Part shown: positions 12,801 to 22,291 of the stretch, one piece after another
Layout: each line of letters starts with the position of its first letter
Position numbering within the stretch: the stretch's first letter is position 1
Assembly: GCF_000257905.1 (NCBI RefSeq)
Contig: NZ_AJJL01000070.1
Location: 1-64,000 of the forward strand
Source of the DNA: Streptococcus mitis SK579
GTDB lineage: Bacteria; Bacillota; Bacilli; Lactobacillales; Streptococcaceae
DNA: 64,000 nucleotides
Direction: 5' to 3'
Notes under the pieces: generated by a model
Told to the model about the DNA's origin: nothing
Databases searched by the model: none
The model's input: the letters and a program-made list of their open reading frames with translations, nothing else
Position numbers and translations under genes: made by a program

Positions 12801-12921
12801 CAATATCCATCATAGCCAGATGAGTGTAGCCATAGTTTTTAGCTGCTCTCACATACTTGTCTATCGAAATAACGCTCTCCATAAAACTATAAACTGTTTT
12901 TGTATCTAGTTGTGCGATCAA
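9820..12921 (-). CDS. dnaE: DNA polymerase III alpha subunit, DnaE type
   Basis: This is the second replicative polymerase of Firmicutes, which extends RNA primers before PolC takes over and also acts in lesion bypass. An N-terminal PHP domain is followed by the polymerase core with YTMPDIDIDIPD carrying catalytic aspartates (about residue 365). The helix-hairpin-helix region comes next, then an OB fold near MAFLQVDD. The frame is open to a GTG at 12948, but that codon sits immediately after the -10 box and has no ribosome site. The TTG at 12921 follows GAGGAG by nine bases and gives 1033 residues starting (M)IAQLDTKTVYSF, so I start there. Confidence 0.95.
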   Translation of the reverse strand: MIAQLDTKTVYSFMESVISIDKYVRAAKNYGYTHLAMMDIDNLYGAFDFLEITKKYGIYPLLGLEMTLLVDEKEVNLRFLALSSVGYQQLMKLSTAKMQGEKTWSVLSQYLEDVAVIVPYFDGLESLELGCDYYIGVYPETLASEFHHPILPLYRVNAFESRDREVLQVLTAIKENLPLREVPLRSRQDVLISASSLEKLFQERFPQALDNLEKVISGIYYDLDTSLKLPRFNPARPAVEELRERAELGLAQKGLTSKEYQDRLDQELAVIHDMGFDDYFLVVWDLLRFGRSNGYYMGMGRGSAVGSLVSYALDITGIDPVEKNLIFERFLNRERYTMPDIDIDIPDIYRPDFIRYVGNKYGSKHAAQIVTFSTFGAKQALRDVLKRFGVPEYELSAITKKISFRDNLKSAYEGNLQFRQQINSKLEYQKAFEIACKIEGYPRQTSVHAAGVVISDQDLTNYIPLKHGDEIPLTQYDAHGVEASGLLKMDFLGLRNLTFVQKMQELLAETEGIKIAINEIDLEDKETLALFASGNTKGIFQFEQPGAIRLLKRVQPVCFEDVVATTSLNRPGASDYINNFVARKHGQEEVTVLDPVLEDILAPTYGIMLYQEQVMQVAQRFAGFSLGKADILRRAMGKKDASAMHEMRASFIQGALEAGHTAEKAEQVFDVMEKFAGYGFNRSHAYAYSALAFQLAYFKTHYPAIFYQVMLNSSNSDYLMDALEAGFEVVPLSINTIPYHDKIANKSIYLGLKSIKGVIKDLALWIIENRPYSNIEDFVAKLPENYLKLPLLEPLVKVGLFDSFEKNRQKVFNNLANLFEFVKELGSLFGDTIYSWQESEDWTEQEKFYMEQELLGIGVSKHPLQTIASKAIYPIIPIGNLSENSYAIILVEVQKIKVIRTKKGENMAFLQVDDSKKKLDVTLFSDLYRQIGQEVREGAFYYIKGKVQSRDGRLQMIAQEIREAVAERFWIQVKNHELDQEISRILEQYKGPIPVIIRYEEERKTIISPQHFVAKSDELEAKLGGIVMKTIYR

Positions 12922-12951
12922 TTTACACTTCTCCTCTATCCTTCTCACTAT

Positions 12952-12960
12952 ATTATACCA
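12952..12960 (-). promoter_or_regulatory. Extended -10 of the dnaE promoter
   Basis: TGGTATAAT on the minus strand lies just before the GTG at 12948. Transcription would start near that codon, which supports the downstream TTG at 12921 as the real dnaE start. Confidence 0.6.
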
Positions 12961-13097
12961 TTTTTCAAAAAGAGAAAGACAAAAGCATTGACTCCTGTCT
13001 ATATTTTATCCTTAAAGTAAAATTTTTTGAACGAAAAAAGTAAAAATACATTTAAAGAATCAAATGATCCGGTAATTTTTTTACTTTTTATCCCAAG

Positions 13098-13137
13098 AAG
13101 TGAATATATCTTTTAAAATAGAAAGATATATTCACTT
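13098..13137. repeat. Perfect 16-bp inverted repeat upstream of pepX
   Basis: AAGTGAATATATCTTT (13098–13113) and its exact reverse complement (13122–13137) flank an 8-base loop. No T run follows on either strand, so it is not an ordinary terminator. It lies in the 379-base dnaE–pepX gap, which otherwise holds the two divergent promoters and AT-rich sequence. Confidence 0.7.
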
Positions 13138-13260
13138 AATCTATTTACTATGATAACTTGTTTTAGACTATAGAGTTTTACCTGTTTTTCATATAAATAA
13201 TATTCATTATTCTTTAATTAATTTCTTTCTCACTTAATGATTCCCTTTCTCCCATTTTTT

Positions 13261-13269
13261 TGATATAAT
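13261..13269 (+). promoter_or_regulatory. Extended -10 of the pepX promoter
   Basis: TGATATAAT lies 32 bases before the pepX ATG. AAGGAGG precedes the start codon. Confidence 0.6.
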
Positions 13270-13300
13270 AACCTTAATTATTATTTTACAAGGAGGTTTT

Positions 13301-15583
13301 ATGCGCTTTAATCAATTCAGCTATTTATCACTTCCAAGAGATACTATTTTATGTGATTTAAAAAAGTATGGATTTGATTTACCAGTCAATATTACAAATA
13401 AAAAAATGTTTGAAGCGTTTCTTATTCGTTTCTTTTTTAATTATAAGGATAGCACCTATCCTCTATCTAATTTAGCAGTTGATAAAGAAACTGACTTACT
13501 GAAATTTTTTCAGTCAGACAAGGATTTAACTGCAGATATTTTTTATACTGTTGCTTTTCAACTTTTAGGCTTTTCTTATTTAGTTGACTTCGAAGACAGT
13601 GAAGCTTTTCGTAAGGAAACTGGATTTCCTATTGTATACGGTGACTTGATTGAAAACCTCTATCAGTTACTCAATACTCGCACCAAAAAGGGGAATACCC
13701 TGATTGATCAACTGGTAAGTGATGGCTTGGTTCCTGAGGATAATGACTACCACTACTTTAACGGCAAGAGTTTAGCGACTTTTTCTAGCCACAATGCCAT
13801 TCGAGAAGTGGTCTACGTTGAGTCTAGTGTCGATACTGACCAAAAAGGTCTTCCAGACCTAGTCAAGGTCAGCATTATTCGTCCTCGTTATGACGGGCAA
13901 ATCCCTGCTATCATGACAGCCAGTCCCTATCATCAGGGAACAAATGACAAGGCTAGTGACAAGGCTCTCTACAAGATGGAGGGCGAGCTTGAAGTAAAAC
14001 CTGCTCATAAGATTGAGCTAGTAGAACCTCAACTAAATCTCGTCCAACCTCAAGGTCAAGCTGAGCTAGTGTCAGAAGCTGAGGAAAAGCTAACACACAT
14101 CAACGCTAGCTATAGTCTCAACGACTACTTCCTTCCGCGAGGTTTTGCTAATCTCTATGTCTCAGGTGTTGGGACCAAAGACTCTACTGGTTTCATGACT
14201 AATGGAGACTACCAGCAAATCGAGGCCTATAAAAATGTCATCGATTGGCTCAATGGTCGTTGCCGTGCCTTTACTGACCACACGCGCCAGCGTCAAGTCA
14301 AGGCTGACTGGTCAAATGGAAAAGTGGCCACAACTGGACTTTCCTATCTAGGTACCATGTCAAACGGCCTTGCTACTACAGGTGTAGATGGTTTAGAAGT
14401 GATCATTGCCGAGGCTGGTATTTCTTCATGGTACAACTACTACCGTGAAAACGGTCTGGTGACTAGCCCAGGTGGTTATCCTGGAGAGGATTTTGACTCA
14501 CTTGCTGAGTTAACCTACTCTCGTAATCTCTTGGCTGGCGACTATATTCGTGGTAATGAGGCTCACCAAGCTGATTTGGAAAAAGTAAAAGAACAACTTG
14601 ATCGTAAGACTGGCGACTACAATCAGTTTTGGCATAACCGCAACTATCTGCTCAATGCCCATAAAGTAAAGGCAGAGGTTGTCTTTACTCATGGTTCTCA
14701 GGATTGGAATGTCAAACCACTTCATGTTTATCAGATGTTCCATGCTCTACCTACTCATATAAACAAGCATCTCTTTTTCCATAATGGTGCCCATGTTTAT
14801 ATGAACAACTGGCAGTCCATTGACTTCCGTGAATCTATGAACGCCTTATTGACTAAGAAATTATTGGGGCAAGAAACAGATTTTCAACTTCCGATCGTTA
14901 TTTGGCAGGACAATACCGCTCCTCAGACTTGGTTATCACTTGATAACTTCGATGAGCAAGAAAACTTTGAAACCTACTCACTTGGTCAAGAAGAGCAAAT
15001 CATTCAAAACCAGTACCCAGATAAGGATTTTGAGCGCTATGGTAAAACATACCAGACCTTCAATACAGAACTCTATCAAGGGAAAGCCAATCAAATTACT
15101 ATTGACCTTCCTGTGACCAAAGATCTCCACCTGAACGGTCGAGCTCAGCTCAAGCTTCGTATCAAATCCAGCACCAACAAGGGGCTCTTATCAGCCCAAC
15201 TGCTAGAATTTGGACAAAAGAAATACCTACAGCCTTACCCAGCTATTTTAAGTGCTAGAACCATTGACAACGGTCGCTATCACATGCTGGAAAATCTCTG
15301 TGAATTGCCATTTAGTGCAAATACACAACGAGTCGTGACAAAAGGCTACCTCAATTTACAAAATAAAAATGATTTACTGTTGGTAGAGGATATTACTGCA
15401 GATGAATGGATGGATGTCCAATTTGAACTGCAACCAACTATTTACAAGCTAAAAGAAGGAGACACTCTCCGTTTAGTTCTCTATACTACTGACTTTGAAA
15501 TCACGATCCGTGACAATACCGCTTACCACCTGACTGTCGATCTTGAACGGTCTACTCTTATCCTACCTTGTCAAAATGTATAA
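13301..15583 (+). CDS. pepX: Xaa-Pro dipeptidyl-peptidase
   Basis: PepX is a serine peptidase that removes X-Pro dipeptides from peptide N-termini, helping streptococci use proline-rich peptides. The 760 residues match the family (S15): a helical N-terminal domain, an alpha/beta-hydrolase core with nucleophile Ser in [12 protein letters not shown] (about 350), catalytic Asp in HGSQDWNVK (about 470) and His in [10 protein letters not shown] (about 500), and a C-terminal beta-rich domain. It has no signal peptide, consistent with the usual cytosolic form. A decayed copy of its own 3' third lies immediately downstream, before argR. Confidence 0.97.
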   Translation: MRFNQFSYLSLPRDTILCDLKKYGFDLPVNITNKKMFEAFLIRFFFNYKDSTYPLSNLAVDKETDLLKFFQSDKDLTADIFYTVAFQLLGFSYLVDFEDSEAFRKETGFPIVYGDLIENLYQLLNTRTKKGNTLIDQLVSDGLVPEDNDYHYFNGKSLATFSSHNAIREVVYVESSVDTDQKGLPDLVKVSIIRPRYDGQIPAIMTASPYHQGTNDKASDKALYKMEGELEVKPAHKIELVEPQLNLVQPQGQAELVSEAEEKLTHINASYSLNDYFLPRGFANLYVSGVGTKDSTGFMTNGDYQQIEAYKNVIDWLNGRCRAFTDHTRQRQVKADWSNGKVATTGLSYLGTMSNGLATTGVDGLEVIIAEAGISSWYNYYRENGLVTSPGGYPGEDFDSLAELTYSRNLLAGDYIRGNEAHQADLEKVKEQLDRKTGDYNQFWHNRNYLLNAHKVKAEVVFTHGSQDWNVKPLHVYQMFHALPTHINKHLFFHNGAHVYMNNWQSIDFRESMNALLTKKLLGQETDFQLPIVIWQDNTAPQTWLSLDNFDEQENFETYSLGQEEQIIQNQYPDKDFERYGKTYQTFNTELYQGKANQITIDLPVTKDLHLNGRAQLKLRIKSSTNKGLLSAQLLEFGQKKYLQPYPAILSARTIDNGRYHMLENLCELPFSANTQRVVTKGYLNLQNKNDLLLVEDITADEWMDVQFELQPTIYKLKEGDTLRLVLYTTDFEITIRDNTAYHLTVDLERSTLILPCQNV

Positions 15584-15599
15584 GGTACCTGACTTTCAA

Positions 15600-16085
15600 T
15601 ATGGAAGGTTTCTAAGGACAAGTCAATCCAAGACCCACTGACCTTCCTAGCATCAGATACACCCACTTGAACAGTCGAAAAAAACTACAACTTGGTATCA
15701 AATCCAGTTCAAATTAAGGCTATTAGATGTCCTACTACTGGATCTTGAACAAAAGATACCGCCCCATAACCAACATGTGTGACCCTCTATCATACACGCT
15801 ACCACACCACATGTTGGACAAACTCTGTGAATTGCCATTTGGCATAAATTCACAACAAGTCGTGACAAAAGGCTACCCTAATTTAATGATTTACTGTTAG
15901 TAGAGAACAGCAATGTAGATGAACGAATAAATTTCTCATTTATCTGCACCCAACTAGTGACAAGTTAAAAGAAGGAGATTCTCTCCGTATCGTTCTAAAT
16001 TACTACTGACTTTGAAATCATCATACGTGACAATACCGCTTACCACCCGACTGACGATCTCGTTCAGTCCACGCTTTCTGTACCT
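15600..16085 (+). pseudogene. Decayed duplicate of the pepX 3' end
   Basis: This non-coding stretch can be aligned by eye with about 15079–15570 inside pepX. Shared blocks include GTCGTGACAAAAGGCTACC, CTCTGTGAATTGCCATTT, GTGACAATACCGCTTACCAC, AAAAGAAGGAGA and GGTATCAAATCCAG. Small deletions (for example loss of ten bases before GATTTACTGTT), insertions and stop codons break the frame. It covers nearly the whole gap between pepX and argR. It looks like an old partial tandem duplication, or a remnant left by recombination between two pepX alleles. Promoter sequence for argR would have to lie in it. Confidence 0.85.
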
Positions 16086-16105
16086 AGTACAAGGAGTAAC
16101 ATTAT

Positions 16106-16576
16106 ATGAATAAATCTGAACACCGACACCAACTCATACGAGCTCTTGTAACGAAAAATAAGATTCACACACAAGCTGAGTTACAAGCTCTTCTTGCTGA
16201 TAATGACATTCAAGTTACACAAGCTACACTTTCGAGAGATATTAAAAGTATGAATCTCTCAAAGGTACGTGAGGAAGATAATTCCTACTACGTTCTCAAT
16301 ACTGGCTCCATCTCAAAATGGGAAAAACGTCTTGAAATCTACATGGAAGATGCTCTCGTCTTGATGCGCCCAGTTCAGAACCAAGTCCTGTTGAAAACCC
16401 TTCCTGGACTTGCTCAATCATTCGGTTCTATCATTGATGCTTTGAACTTCCCTGATGCTATTGCTACCCTCTGTGGCGATGATGCCTGTCTTGTCATCTG
16501 TGAAAATGCAGAGGCTGCCCAACATTGCTTTGAAGAGTTGAAAAAATTCACCCCTCCATTTTTCTTTGGTGAGTAA
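16106..16576 (+). CDS. argR: ArgR/AhrC-family arginine-responsive regulator
   Basis: The 156 residues have the two-domain ArgR layout. An N-terminal winged helix carries the recognition segment QATLSRDIKSM (about 38–48). A C-terminal hexamerisation and arginine-binding domain carries CGDDACLVI near 125, where the family has GDDT. ArgR proteins bind ARG boxes and control arginine biosynthesis or the deiminase pathway, and streptococci often hold several paralogues. AAGGAG lies eight bases before the ATG. It follows pepX and the pepX relic on the same strand. No arginine gene is nearby, so its targets lie elsewhere. Confidence 0.9.
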   Translation: MNKSEHRHQLIRALVTKNKIHTQAELQALLADNDIQVTQATLSRDIKSMNLSKVREEDNSYYVLNTGSISKWEKRLEIYMEDALVLMRPVQNQVLLKTLPGLAQSFGSIIDALNFPDAIATLCGDDACLVICENAEAAQHCFEELKKFTPPFFFGE

Positions 16577-16747
16577 ACAGAAACTAAACTCAAAATCTGC
16601 AAAAGTCTCAAAATTTTAAACAGCATTGTATTGATGTCGGATAACATCCGGCAAATACAGTGTCTCATTTTACTGAAAAGTAAGCTATGCAGTTTAATAA
16701 AACAAACAAGAGAAATCTAACTCATACTTGATTACAAAAGCTCCCCT

Positions 16748-16797
16748 TATAGTGGACAGTGAAAAAACAAACATTCACTAGAAACTATAGGGTGAGT
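16748..16797. repeat. IS-end-like palindrome
   Basis: CCCTTATAGTGGACAGTGAA faces CATTCACTAGAAACTATAGGG, giving two near-copies of a terminal inverted repeat back to back. The GTGGACAGT core resembles ends of IS3-type elements. It may be a scar left by two IS ends. A related piece is at 7063–7106. Confidence 0.35.
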
Positions 16798-16839
16798 CTT
16801 CATATATCTAAAAGAAACTCTAAATCCGTTTCATCTTGA

Positions 16840-16943
16840 TATATAGTAGATTGAAACAAGATGTGAACAAGTTTATTGAGAAATTCAAATCAATTTCATG
16901 TTTTAGAAGTGGCATTGTACTATCCTAGATTAGATATACTATA
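16840..16943 (+). repeat. RUP-like repeat, copy A
   Basis: About 104 bases with TATATAGTAGATTGAAA at one end and an inverse end ATATACTATA. Inside are AATTCAAATCAATTTC and TTTTAGAAG. It aligns end to end with the reverse complements of 25238–25346 and 50464–50566. This is the layout of the pneumococcal RUP, a small non-coding element thought to be moved by an IS630-type transposase. Confidence 0.75.
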
Positions 16944-16949
16944 ATATAG

Positions 16950-16974
16950 AAAAAAGCCATCAAATGATGACTTT
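16950..16974 (-). terminator. ftsK terminator
   Basis: AAAGTCATC / GATGGCTTT hairpin followed by T6 on the minus strand, about 75 bases beyond the ftsK stop. Confidence 0.75.
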
Positions 16975-17047
16975 ATCAATGAATTCTCACGATTGTCCTC
17001 TCCAATTTTATCTTTTGTTTAACTCACTATAAGTAACAGAGAGAAAT

Positions 17048-19351
17048 TTATTGTTGCAATACTTTTCTTGGTTTGGTACCTTCAGCTGGACCAATGACAC
17101 CTGCCATCTCAAGCTCTTCCATGAGACGAGTCGCACGGTTAAATCCAACTGACAAACGACGCTGAATCATGGATGCGCTGGCTTTCTGGGTTTCGATAAC
17201 CAAAGCCTTGGCTTCTTCAAAAAGCGGATCTCCACCAGATTCACCATCTGAAAATTCTCCTTCATTTTCGGAAACTTCTCCCGGATCAAAACTCTCATCG
17301 TAGTCCGCATCTGCCTGAGCCTTGATGAAGTTTACGATGCGTTCAACATCATCATCCGAGATAAAGGAGCCTTGGAGACGAACTGGATGATTTTCATCAA
17401 TCGGTTTAAAGAGCATATCTCCTCGACCAAGTAGTTTTTCTGCTCCATTCTCATCCAAAATCGTACGGGAATCTGTTCCTGATGAAACTGCGAAAGCGAC
17501 ACGAGAAGGAACATTGGCCTTAATCAGACCAGAGATGACATCAACGGATGGACGCTGGGTTGCAAGAATCATGTGGATACCTGCAGCACGCGCCTTCTGT
17601 CCAAGACGGATGATAGCATCTTCTACTTCCTTGCTGGCTACCATCATGAGGTCAGCCAACTCATCCACAATCACGACAATGAGCGGTAGCGGAATCTGCT
17701 TGTACTCAGACTGGGCATTGAACTCTTCCACCTTGGCATTAAAGCCTGCAATATTCCGAACTCCTACCTTTGCAAAGAGTTCATAACGATTTTCCATCTC
17801 GTCCACAACCTTTTGCAGGGCCTTGCTGGCCTTGCGTGGATTGGTCACAACTGGAATCAAGAGATGAGGAATGTCATTGTAAACAGACAACTCAACCATC
17901 TTGGGATCGACCATCATAAATTTAACTTGATCGGGTCTCGCCTTCATGAGAATGCTAGCGATAATGCCGTTAACTGCTACCGACTTACCAGAACCTGTCG
18001 AACCTGCGACTAGCAAGTGGGGCATTTTAGAAAGATCAAAAGCTCTTGCAGTGCCATTAACAGCCTTCCCTAAAGGAATTTCCAAGAGATTTTCTGCTTT
18101 CGTTTGAGATTGTTCCCATAGTTCACGGAAAGACACAGTGGCAATCTCGGAGTTAGGCACCTCGATTCCGACCAGGGATTTCCCAGGGATTGGTGCTTCG
18201 ATTCGGACATCCTTGGCCGCCAAGGCTAGAGCGAGGTCATCTGCCAGATTGGAAATGCGATTGACCCTTACACCAACTGCTGGCTTGACTTCATACTTGG
18301 TCACTGATGGCCCAATTTCAGCCCGTTCAACTGTTACCTTGATACCAAAGCTAGCAAAGGTTTCTTCTAGGATTTTGATGTTTTCTCGAACAATTTTCTT
18401 CTCTTTCGACTGGTCTTTTGGTTTATCTGGGGCAAAGAGTTGCAAGCTTGGAAGTTTGTATTCAAGGGCTTCTTTTGCTGAAAAATCGACCTGAACATCT
18501 TCATCGTCAGAGCCATCTTCCTGTTCAGGGAATTCAAGTTCAGCTTGAGGCAGGATGATTTCTGGTTCCACCCACTCTTCTTCTTGGATGGGTGGAACGC
18601 CAAGCACAACACCTTCTGTCAGAATTTCACCCGTTTCCATATCAACAGGAGGCAAATCGAGTAAGACTTTTTCGGTCTCTTCTTGTCCTAATCTAGCCTC
18701 TTCCTCAGCCTTTTGACGAGCTTTTTCTTCTTGTTTGACAAAGCGTTCCTCTTTTCGACGCTCATGCTCTTCTCGCCATTTGGCAAATCCTCTACTGAAG
18801 AATTCAGCAATATCATAAACAGACCAAGGACTGATTAGGAGAGCGCCTGCTAAAATCAAGATAGAACCAATAAAGTAAGTGCCGATATTTGAAAAGAGAA
18901 AGGCGGTTGGCATATAGAGGCCAACTCCAATCAAGCCCCCTCCAGCAAAACTGGTTGTTCGAAAACCAGTCAAATCAGTCACAACCTGAGCCATAGTTCC
19001 TTTTAAGACCGACTTGTCCAAGCCATATTTCCAAACCAAGTAGGCCTCAAAAATCAAGAGCAGGCCAGCAAATATAGTGAAAAAGCCAGATAAGAGCCCT
19101 TCCTGTTTTCGTATCCACTTGAAGAAGAAGAGATAGAGCAGGATACCAAATATTGCCAGATAAGCTAGGCTACCCACCAGCAAGCGGATTAAATTGTAAA
19201 GGGTGATACCTGCAGCCCCTAATTTGAAGGCTGCGAAAATCAATAAAAACGCGATTCCCAACGAAATCAACATCCGTTGAATCGCTTCTTTTCTTTCGAG
19301 TTCTGCTTTTGACGGTCTCCGTCTTGTTTTACTTGTATTCTTGTTTGCCAT
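17048..19351 (-). CDS. ftsK: DNA translocase FtsK/SpoIIIE
   Basis: This septal motor clears and segregates chromosome termini during division. The 767 residues fit the family. The basic N-terminus is followed by four membrane spans (about 25–165), then a charged linker rich in Glu and Lys. A RecA-like motor follows, with Walker [10 protein letters not shown] (about 435) and Walker [14 protein letters not shown]. The C-terminal winged-helix gamma domain, which reads polar guide sequences, is [16 protein letters not shown] near 730. It has its own terminator, and an 88-base gap containing the fruA terminator separates it from fruA, so it is probably transcribed independently. Confidence 0.96.
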   Translation of the reverse strand: MANKNTSKTRRRPSKAELERKEAIQRMLISLGIAFLLIFAAFKLGAAGITLYNLIRLLVGSLAYLAIFGILLYLFFFKWIRKQEGLLSGFFTIFAGLLLIFEAYLVWKYGLDKSVLKGTMAQVVTDLTGFRTTSFAGGGLIGVGLYMPTAFLFSNIGTYFIGSILILAGALLISPWSVYDIAEFFSRGFAKWREEHERRKEERFVKQEEKARQKAEEEARLGQEETEKVLLDLPPVDMETGEILTEGVVLGVPPIQEEEWVEPEIILPQAELEFPEQEDGSDDEDVQVDFSAKEALEYKLPSLQLFAPDKPKDQSKEKKIVRENIKILEETFASFGIKVTVERAEIGPSVTKYEVKPAVGVRVNRISNLADDLALALAAKDVRIEAPIPGKSLVGIEVPNSEIATVSFRELWEQSQTKAENLLEIPLGKAVNGTARAFDLSKMPHLLVAGSTGSGKSVAVNGIIASILMKARPDQVKFMMVDPKMVELSVYNDIPHLLIPVVTNPRKASKALQKVVDEMENRYELFAKVGVRNIAGFNAKVEEFNAQSEYKQIPLPLIVVIVDELADLMMVASKEVEDAIIRLGQKARAAGIHMILATQRPSVDVISGLIKANVPSRVAFAVSSGTDSRTILDENGAEKLLGRGDMLFKPIDENHPVRLQGSFISDDDVERIVNFIKAQADADYDESFDPGEVSENEGEFSDGESGGDPLFEEAKALVIETQKASASMIQRRLSVGFNRATRLMEELEMAGVIGPAEGTKPRKVLQQ

Positions 19352-19391
19352 TCTTCTATTATACCATATTTCACAGGCATTTCGGAAAGAG

Positions 19392-19422
19392 AAAAAGACT
19401 GCACCAAACGGTCCAATCTTTT
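19392..19422 (-). terminator. Fructose operon terminator
   Basis: AAAGATTG pairs with CAGTCTTT around a bulged CCGTTTGG centre and is followed by T residues on the minus strand, 20–50 bases after the fruA stop. Confidence 0.6.
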
Positions 19423-19439
19423 CATTTTCTATCTAATTT

Positions 19440-21383
19440 TTATGCTTGTGGTTTGCGTAGGTAACCATAGACCACACCACTCACGATTGCTCCTACCAAG
19501 ACAGAAACGAGGTAAAGGAGGGCATTTGAAGTAAGCGCAATAACGAAGATTCCTCCATGTGGCGCCATGAGTTTGATACCAGTAAGACCAACGAGGCCAC
19601 CTGCTACTGCTGAACCAAGAATGAAGCTTGGGATAGCACGAGCTGGGTCAGCGGCACCAAATGGAATTGCTCCCTCAGTGATAAATGACAAGCCCATGAT
19701 GATGTTTGTCAAACCAGAGTTGCGTTCTTCTTTAGTAAATTTATCTTTAAAAAGAAGAGTTGCAACGAAGATTGCAAGTGGTGGCACCATTCCTCCAGCC
19801 ATAACTGCTGCCATGGCTACAGAACCACCTGAAGAAACAGTCGCTGCAAGCGTACCTGTACCAAAGACATAGGCCGCTTTGTTAACTGGTCCACCCATGT
19901 CAACAGCCATCATTCCACCAAGGACGATACCGAGAAGGACAGCTGAACCGCCTCCAAGACCGCCAAGGAAATCATTCATAGCAGTGTTAATTGCTGCCAT
20001 TGGGATGTTAACAGCTAGCATGACAAATCCAGTCAAGATTGTTCCAAGAAGTGGCAAAAGAAGGATTGACTTAGCACCTTCAAGTGAACGAGGAACTTTA
20101 ACGTATTTCTTGATAGCAAGAACCAAGGCACCTGCGATAAATCCACCAACAAGGGCACCTAGGAAACCAGATGAGACACCTGCAAGAGTTGAGGTTGCTT
20201 CACCACCTGCGGCATAAGGAATTTTACCAAAGGCAAAACCTTCTTTGGCAATAGCACCAGCCACGAAACCTGCTACCAAACCAGGTTTTTCAGCAATAGA
20301 ATAGGCAACATAACCTGCAAAGACTGGAAGCATCAAGCCAAAGGCTGCTCCACCAATTTTCATGAACATAGAAGCTAGCTCATGGTAGGAACCAAGATTA
20401 CCAAGATTTTCATTTGGAACACCCAAAGCACCATCAATCAAGAAGGCAAGGGCAATCATGATACCACCACCGATAACGAATGGCAACATTTGAGATACAC
20501 CACTCATCAAGTGTTTGTAGAAGGCACCACCAAGGCTTTGTTTTTCGTTAGAGGCTGTTGTGGCTTTGGCTCCATTAGCAGCACGATACACTTCAGCATC
20601 TCCAGAAAGAGCCAAGTTGATCAACTCTTCTGTCTTACGGATACCGTCAGCAACCGGACGATTGATCAATGGTTTACCATCGAAACGATCCATTTCAACT
20701 GCCTTGTCTGCTGCGATGATAACCGCTTTAGCCTTGCGGATGTCTTCATCAGTCAGTTGATTTCCAACACCGCTAGCACCGTTGGTTTCGACCTTAATTC
20801 CAACACCCATTTCAGCAGCCACTTTTTGAAGGGCTTCTTGAGCCATGTAAGTGTGAGCAATACCTGTCGTACAAGCTGTAACAGCAACGATAAAGTCAGC
20901 AGAGTTATTGGCAGGTACTTGAACAGATTTTTCTGAAGCTTGGTTAAAAAGTTCGATAACTTGTTCAGCTGATGTTGCTTGACGAAGCTTGTCAGCAAAA
21001 CCGTCTTTCATCAAATATTGAGACAATTCTGCCAAGGCTGCCAAGTGGGTATCATTGGCACCTTCTGGAGCCGCAATCATAAAGAAGAGGTCAGTTGCTT
21101 GTCCATCCAAGCTCTCATAATCAACACCCTTATTTGACTTAGCAAAGAGAACTGTCGCTTCTTTTACAGCGGCATTTTTGCTGTGAGGCATTGCGATACC
21201 GTCTCCTAAACCAGTAGAAGTCAAAGCTTCACGCGCTAAAATTCCTTCTTTAAAGGTTTCAAAATCTGTCACATAACCGTGGTCTGTCAAGCTTTTAATC
21301 ATCTCTTCGATGACAGCTGTTTTTTCAGTTGCTTGTAAATCCAGCAACATAACATCTTTTCTCAATAGGTCTTGAATTTTCAT
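19440..21383 (-). CDS. fruA: Fructose-specific PTS enzyme IIABC
   Basis: This permease imports fructose while phosphorylating it to fructose 1-phosphate. Three PTS domains are fused. IIA covers about residues 1–150 with the phospho-histidine in GDGIAMPHSKN. IIB covers about 160–260 with the phospho-cysteine in VAVTACTTGIAHTYMA. IIC covers about 285–640, a multi-span channel with glycine-rich helices. The 647 residues are a full-length fusion. Its ATG overlaps the fruK stop by four bases (ATGA), as does fruK with fruR, so the three genes form one tightly coupled operon. Confidence 0.97.
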   Translation of the reverse strand: MKIQDLLRKDVMLLDLQATEKTAVIEEMIKSLTDHGYVTDFETFKEGILAREALTSTGLGDGIAMPHSKNAAVKEATVLFAKSNKGVDYESLDGQATDLFFMIAAPEGANDTHLAALAELSQYLMKDGFADKLRQATSAEQVIELFNQASEKSVQVPANNSADFIVAVTACTTGIAHTYMAQEALQKVAAEMGVGIKVETNGASGVGNQLTDEDIRKAKAVIIAADKAVEMDRFDGKPLINRPVADGIRKTEELINLALSGDAEVYRAANGAKATTASNEKQSLGGAFYKHLMSGVSQMLPFVIGGGIMIALAFLIDGALGVPNENLGNLGSYHELASMFMKIGGAAFGLMLPVFAGYVAYSIAEKPGLVAGFVAGAIAKEGFAFGKIPYAAGGEATSTLAGVSSGFLGALVGGFIAGALVLAIKKYVKVPRSLEGAKSILLLPLLGTILTGFVMLAVNIPMAAINTAMNDFLGGLGGGSAVLLGIVLGGMMAVDMGGPVNKAAYVFGTGTLAATVSSGGSVAMAAVMAGGMVPPLAIFVATLLFKDKFTKEERNSGLTNIIMGLSFITEGAIPFGAADPARAIPSFILGSAVAGGLVGLTGIKLMAPHGGIFVIALTSNALLYLVSVLVGAIVSGVVYGYLRKPQA

Positions 21384-22291
21384 CGTTTTTCTACCTCAAC
21401 TTTTTCATATGTTTCTTTAATAAATTCTGCTGTTGCCAAGTCATCTGAGAAGGTGGTTGCCGTTCCGCAAGCCACTCCCCATTTGAAGGCTTCTACTGCG
21501 TCTTTGGATTTGACAAATTTACCTGTGAATCCAGCGACCATAGAGTCACCGGCCCCAACTGAATTTTTGACTGTTCCCTTGATTGGTTTAGCAAAGTAAG
21601 CTCCCTCAGATGTGACAAGAAGGGCACCATCACCAGCCATAGAGATAATCACGTTTTGAGCACCTTTAGTCAGTAACTCACGAGCGTATTTCTCAATTTG
21701 GTCCAAACTATCGAGTTTAACCCCAAAAATCGCTCCAAGTTCATGATTATTTGGCTTGACCAAGAGCGGTTGGTATTCCAAACTATCAATCAAGGTCTGT
21801 CCTTCAAAGTCACAAACCACTTGCGCACCAGTCTGGCGCGTCAAGGCAATTAAATCCTTGTAGATGACATTACCTAGGTTTTTAGAACTTGAACCTGCAA
21901 ACACAACCGTATCTTCTGTTGTCAGACTAGATAAAATAGCTTTCAATTCTTCTAGCTGGGCTGGTTCAACAGTTGGACCCGTTCCGTTGATTTCTGTTTC
22001 TTGGTCTGCTTTAATCTTGACATTGATGCGAGTATCTTCTGCTACTTGGACAAAACGTGTCTCGATTTCTTCCTCTGCCAGAGTATCTGTGATAAATTTA
22101 CCAGTAAAGCCACCGATAAATCCAGTTGCTGTATTGGGAATATCTAAGCGTTTCAAGACACGACTGACATTGATTCCTTTCCCACCAGCAAACTTATCAT
22201 CACTGTCCATACGATTGACACTACCGACTTGGACTTGGTCCAAACGAACGATATAGTCAATGGATGGATTGAGTGTGACTGTATAAATCAT
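21380..22291 (-). CDS. fruK: 1-phosphofructokinase
   Basis: FruK converts fructose 1-phosphate, made by FruA, to fructose 1,6-bisphosphate with ATP. The 303 residues belong to the PfkB/ribokinase family. They start MIYTVTLNPSIDY and have the substrate loop GGKGINVSRVLKRL near 38 and the C-terminal anion-hole motif VGAGDSMVAGF near 250, whose Asp is the catalytic base. The four-base ATGA overlap with fruR upstream and fruA downstream indicates translational coupling. Tagatose-6-phosphate kinases are close relatives, but the operon with fruA makes the fructose role clear. Confidence 0.96.
   Translation of the reverse strand: MIYTVTLNPSIDYIVRLDQVQVGSVNRMDSDDKFAGGKGINVSRVLKRLDIPNTATGFIGGFTGKFITDTLAEEEIETRFVQVAEDTRINVKIKADQETEINGTGPTVEPAQLEELKAILSSLTTEDTVVFAGSSSKNLGNVIYKDLIALTRQTGAQVVCDFEGQTLIDSLEYQPLLVKPNNHELGAIFGVKLDSLDQIEKYARELLTKGAQNVIISMAGDGALLVTSEGAYFAKPIKGTVKNSVGAGDSMVAGFTGKFVKSKDAVEAFKWGVACGTATTFSDDLATAEFIKETYEKVEVEKR

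Noticed and set aside
20382-20936. 184-codon plus-strand open frame inside fruA
   Set aside because: It lies antisense to the well-conserved PTS IIB/IIC coding region, has no ribosome site and no recognisable domain. It is a shadow of codon bias.
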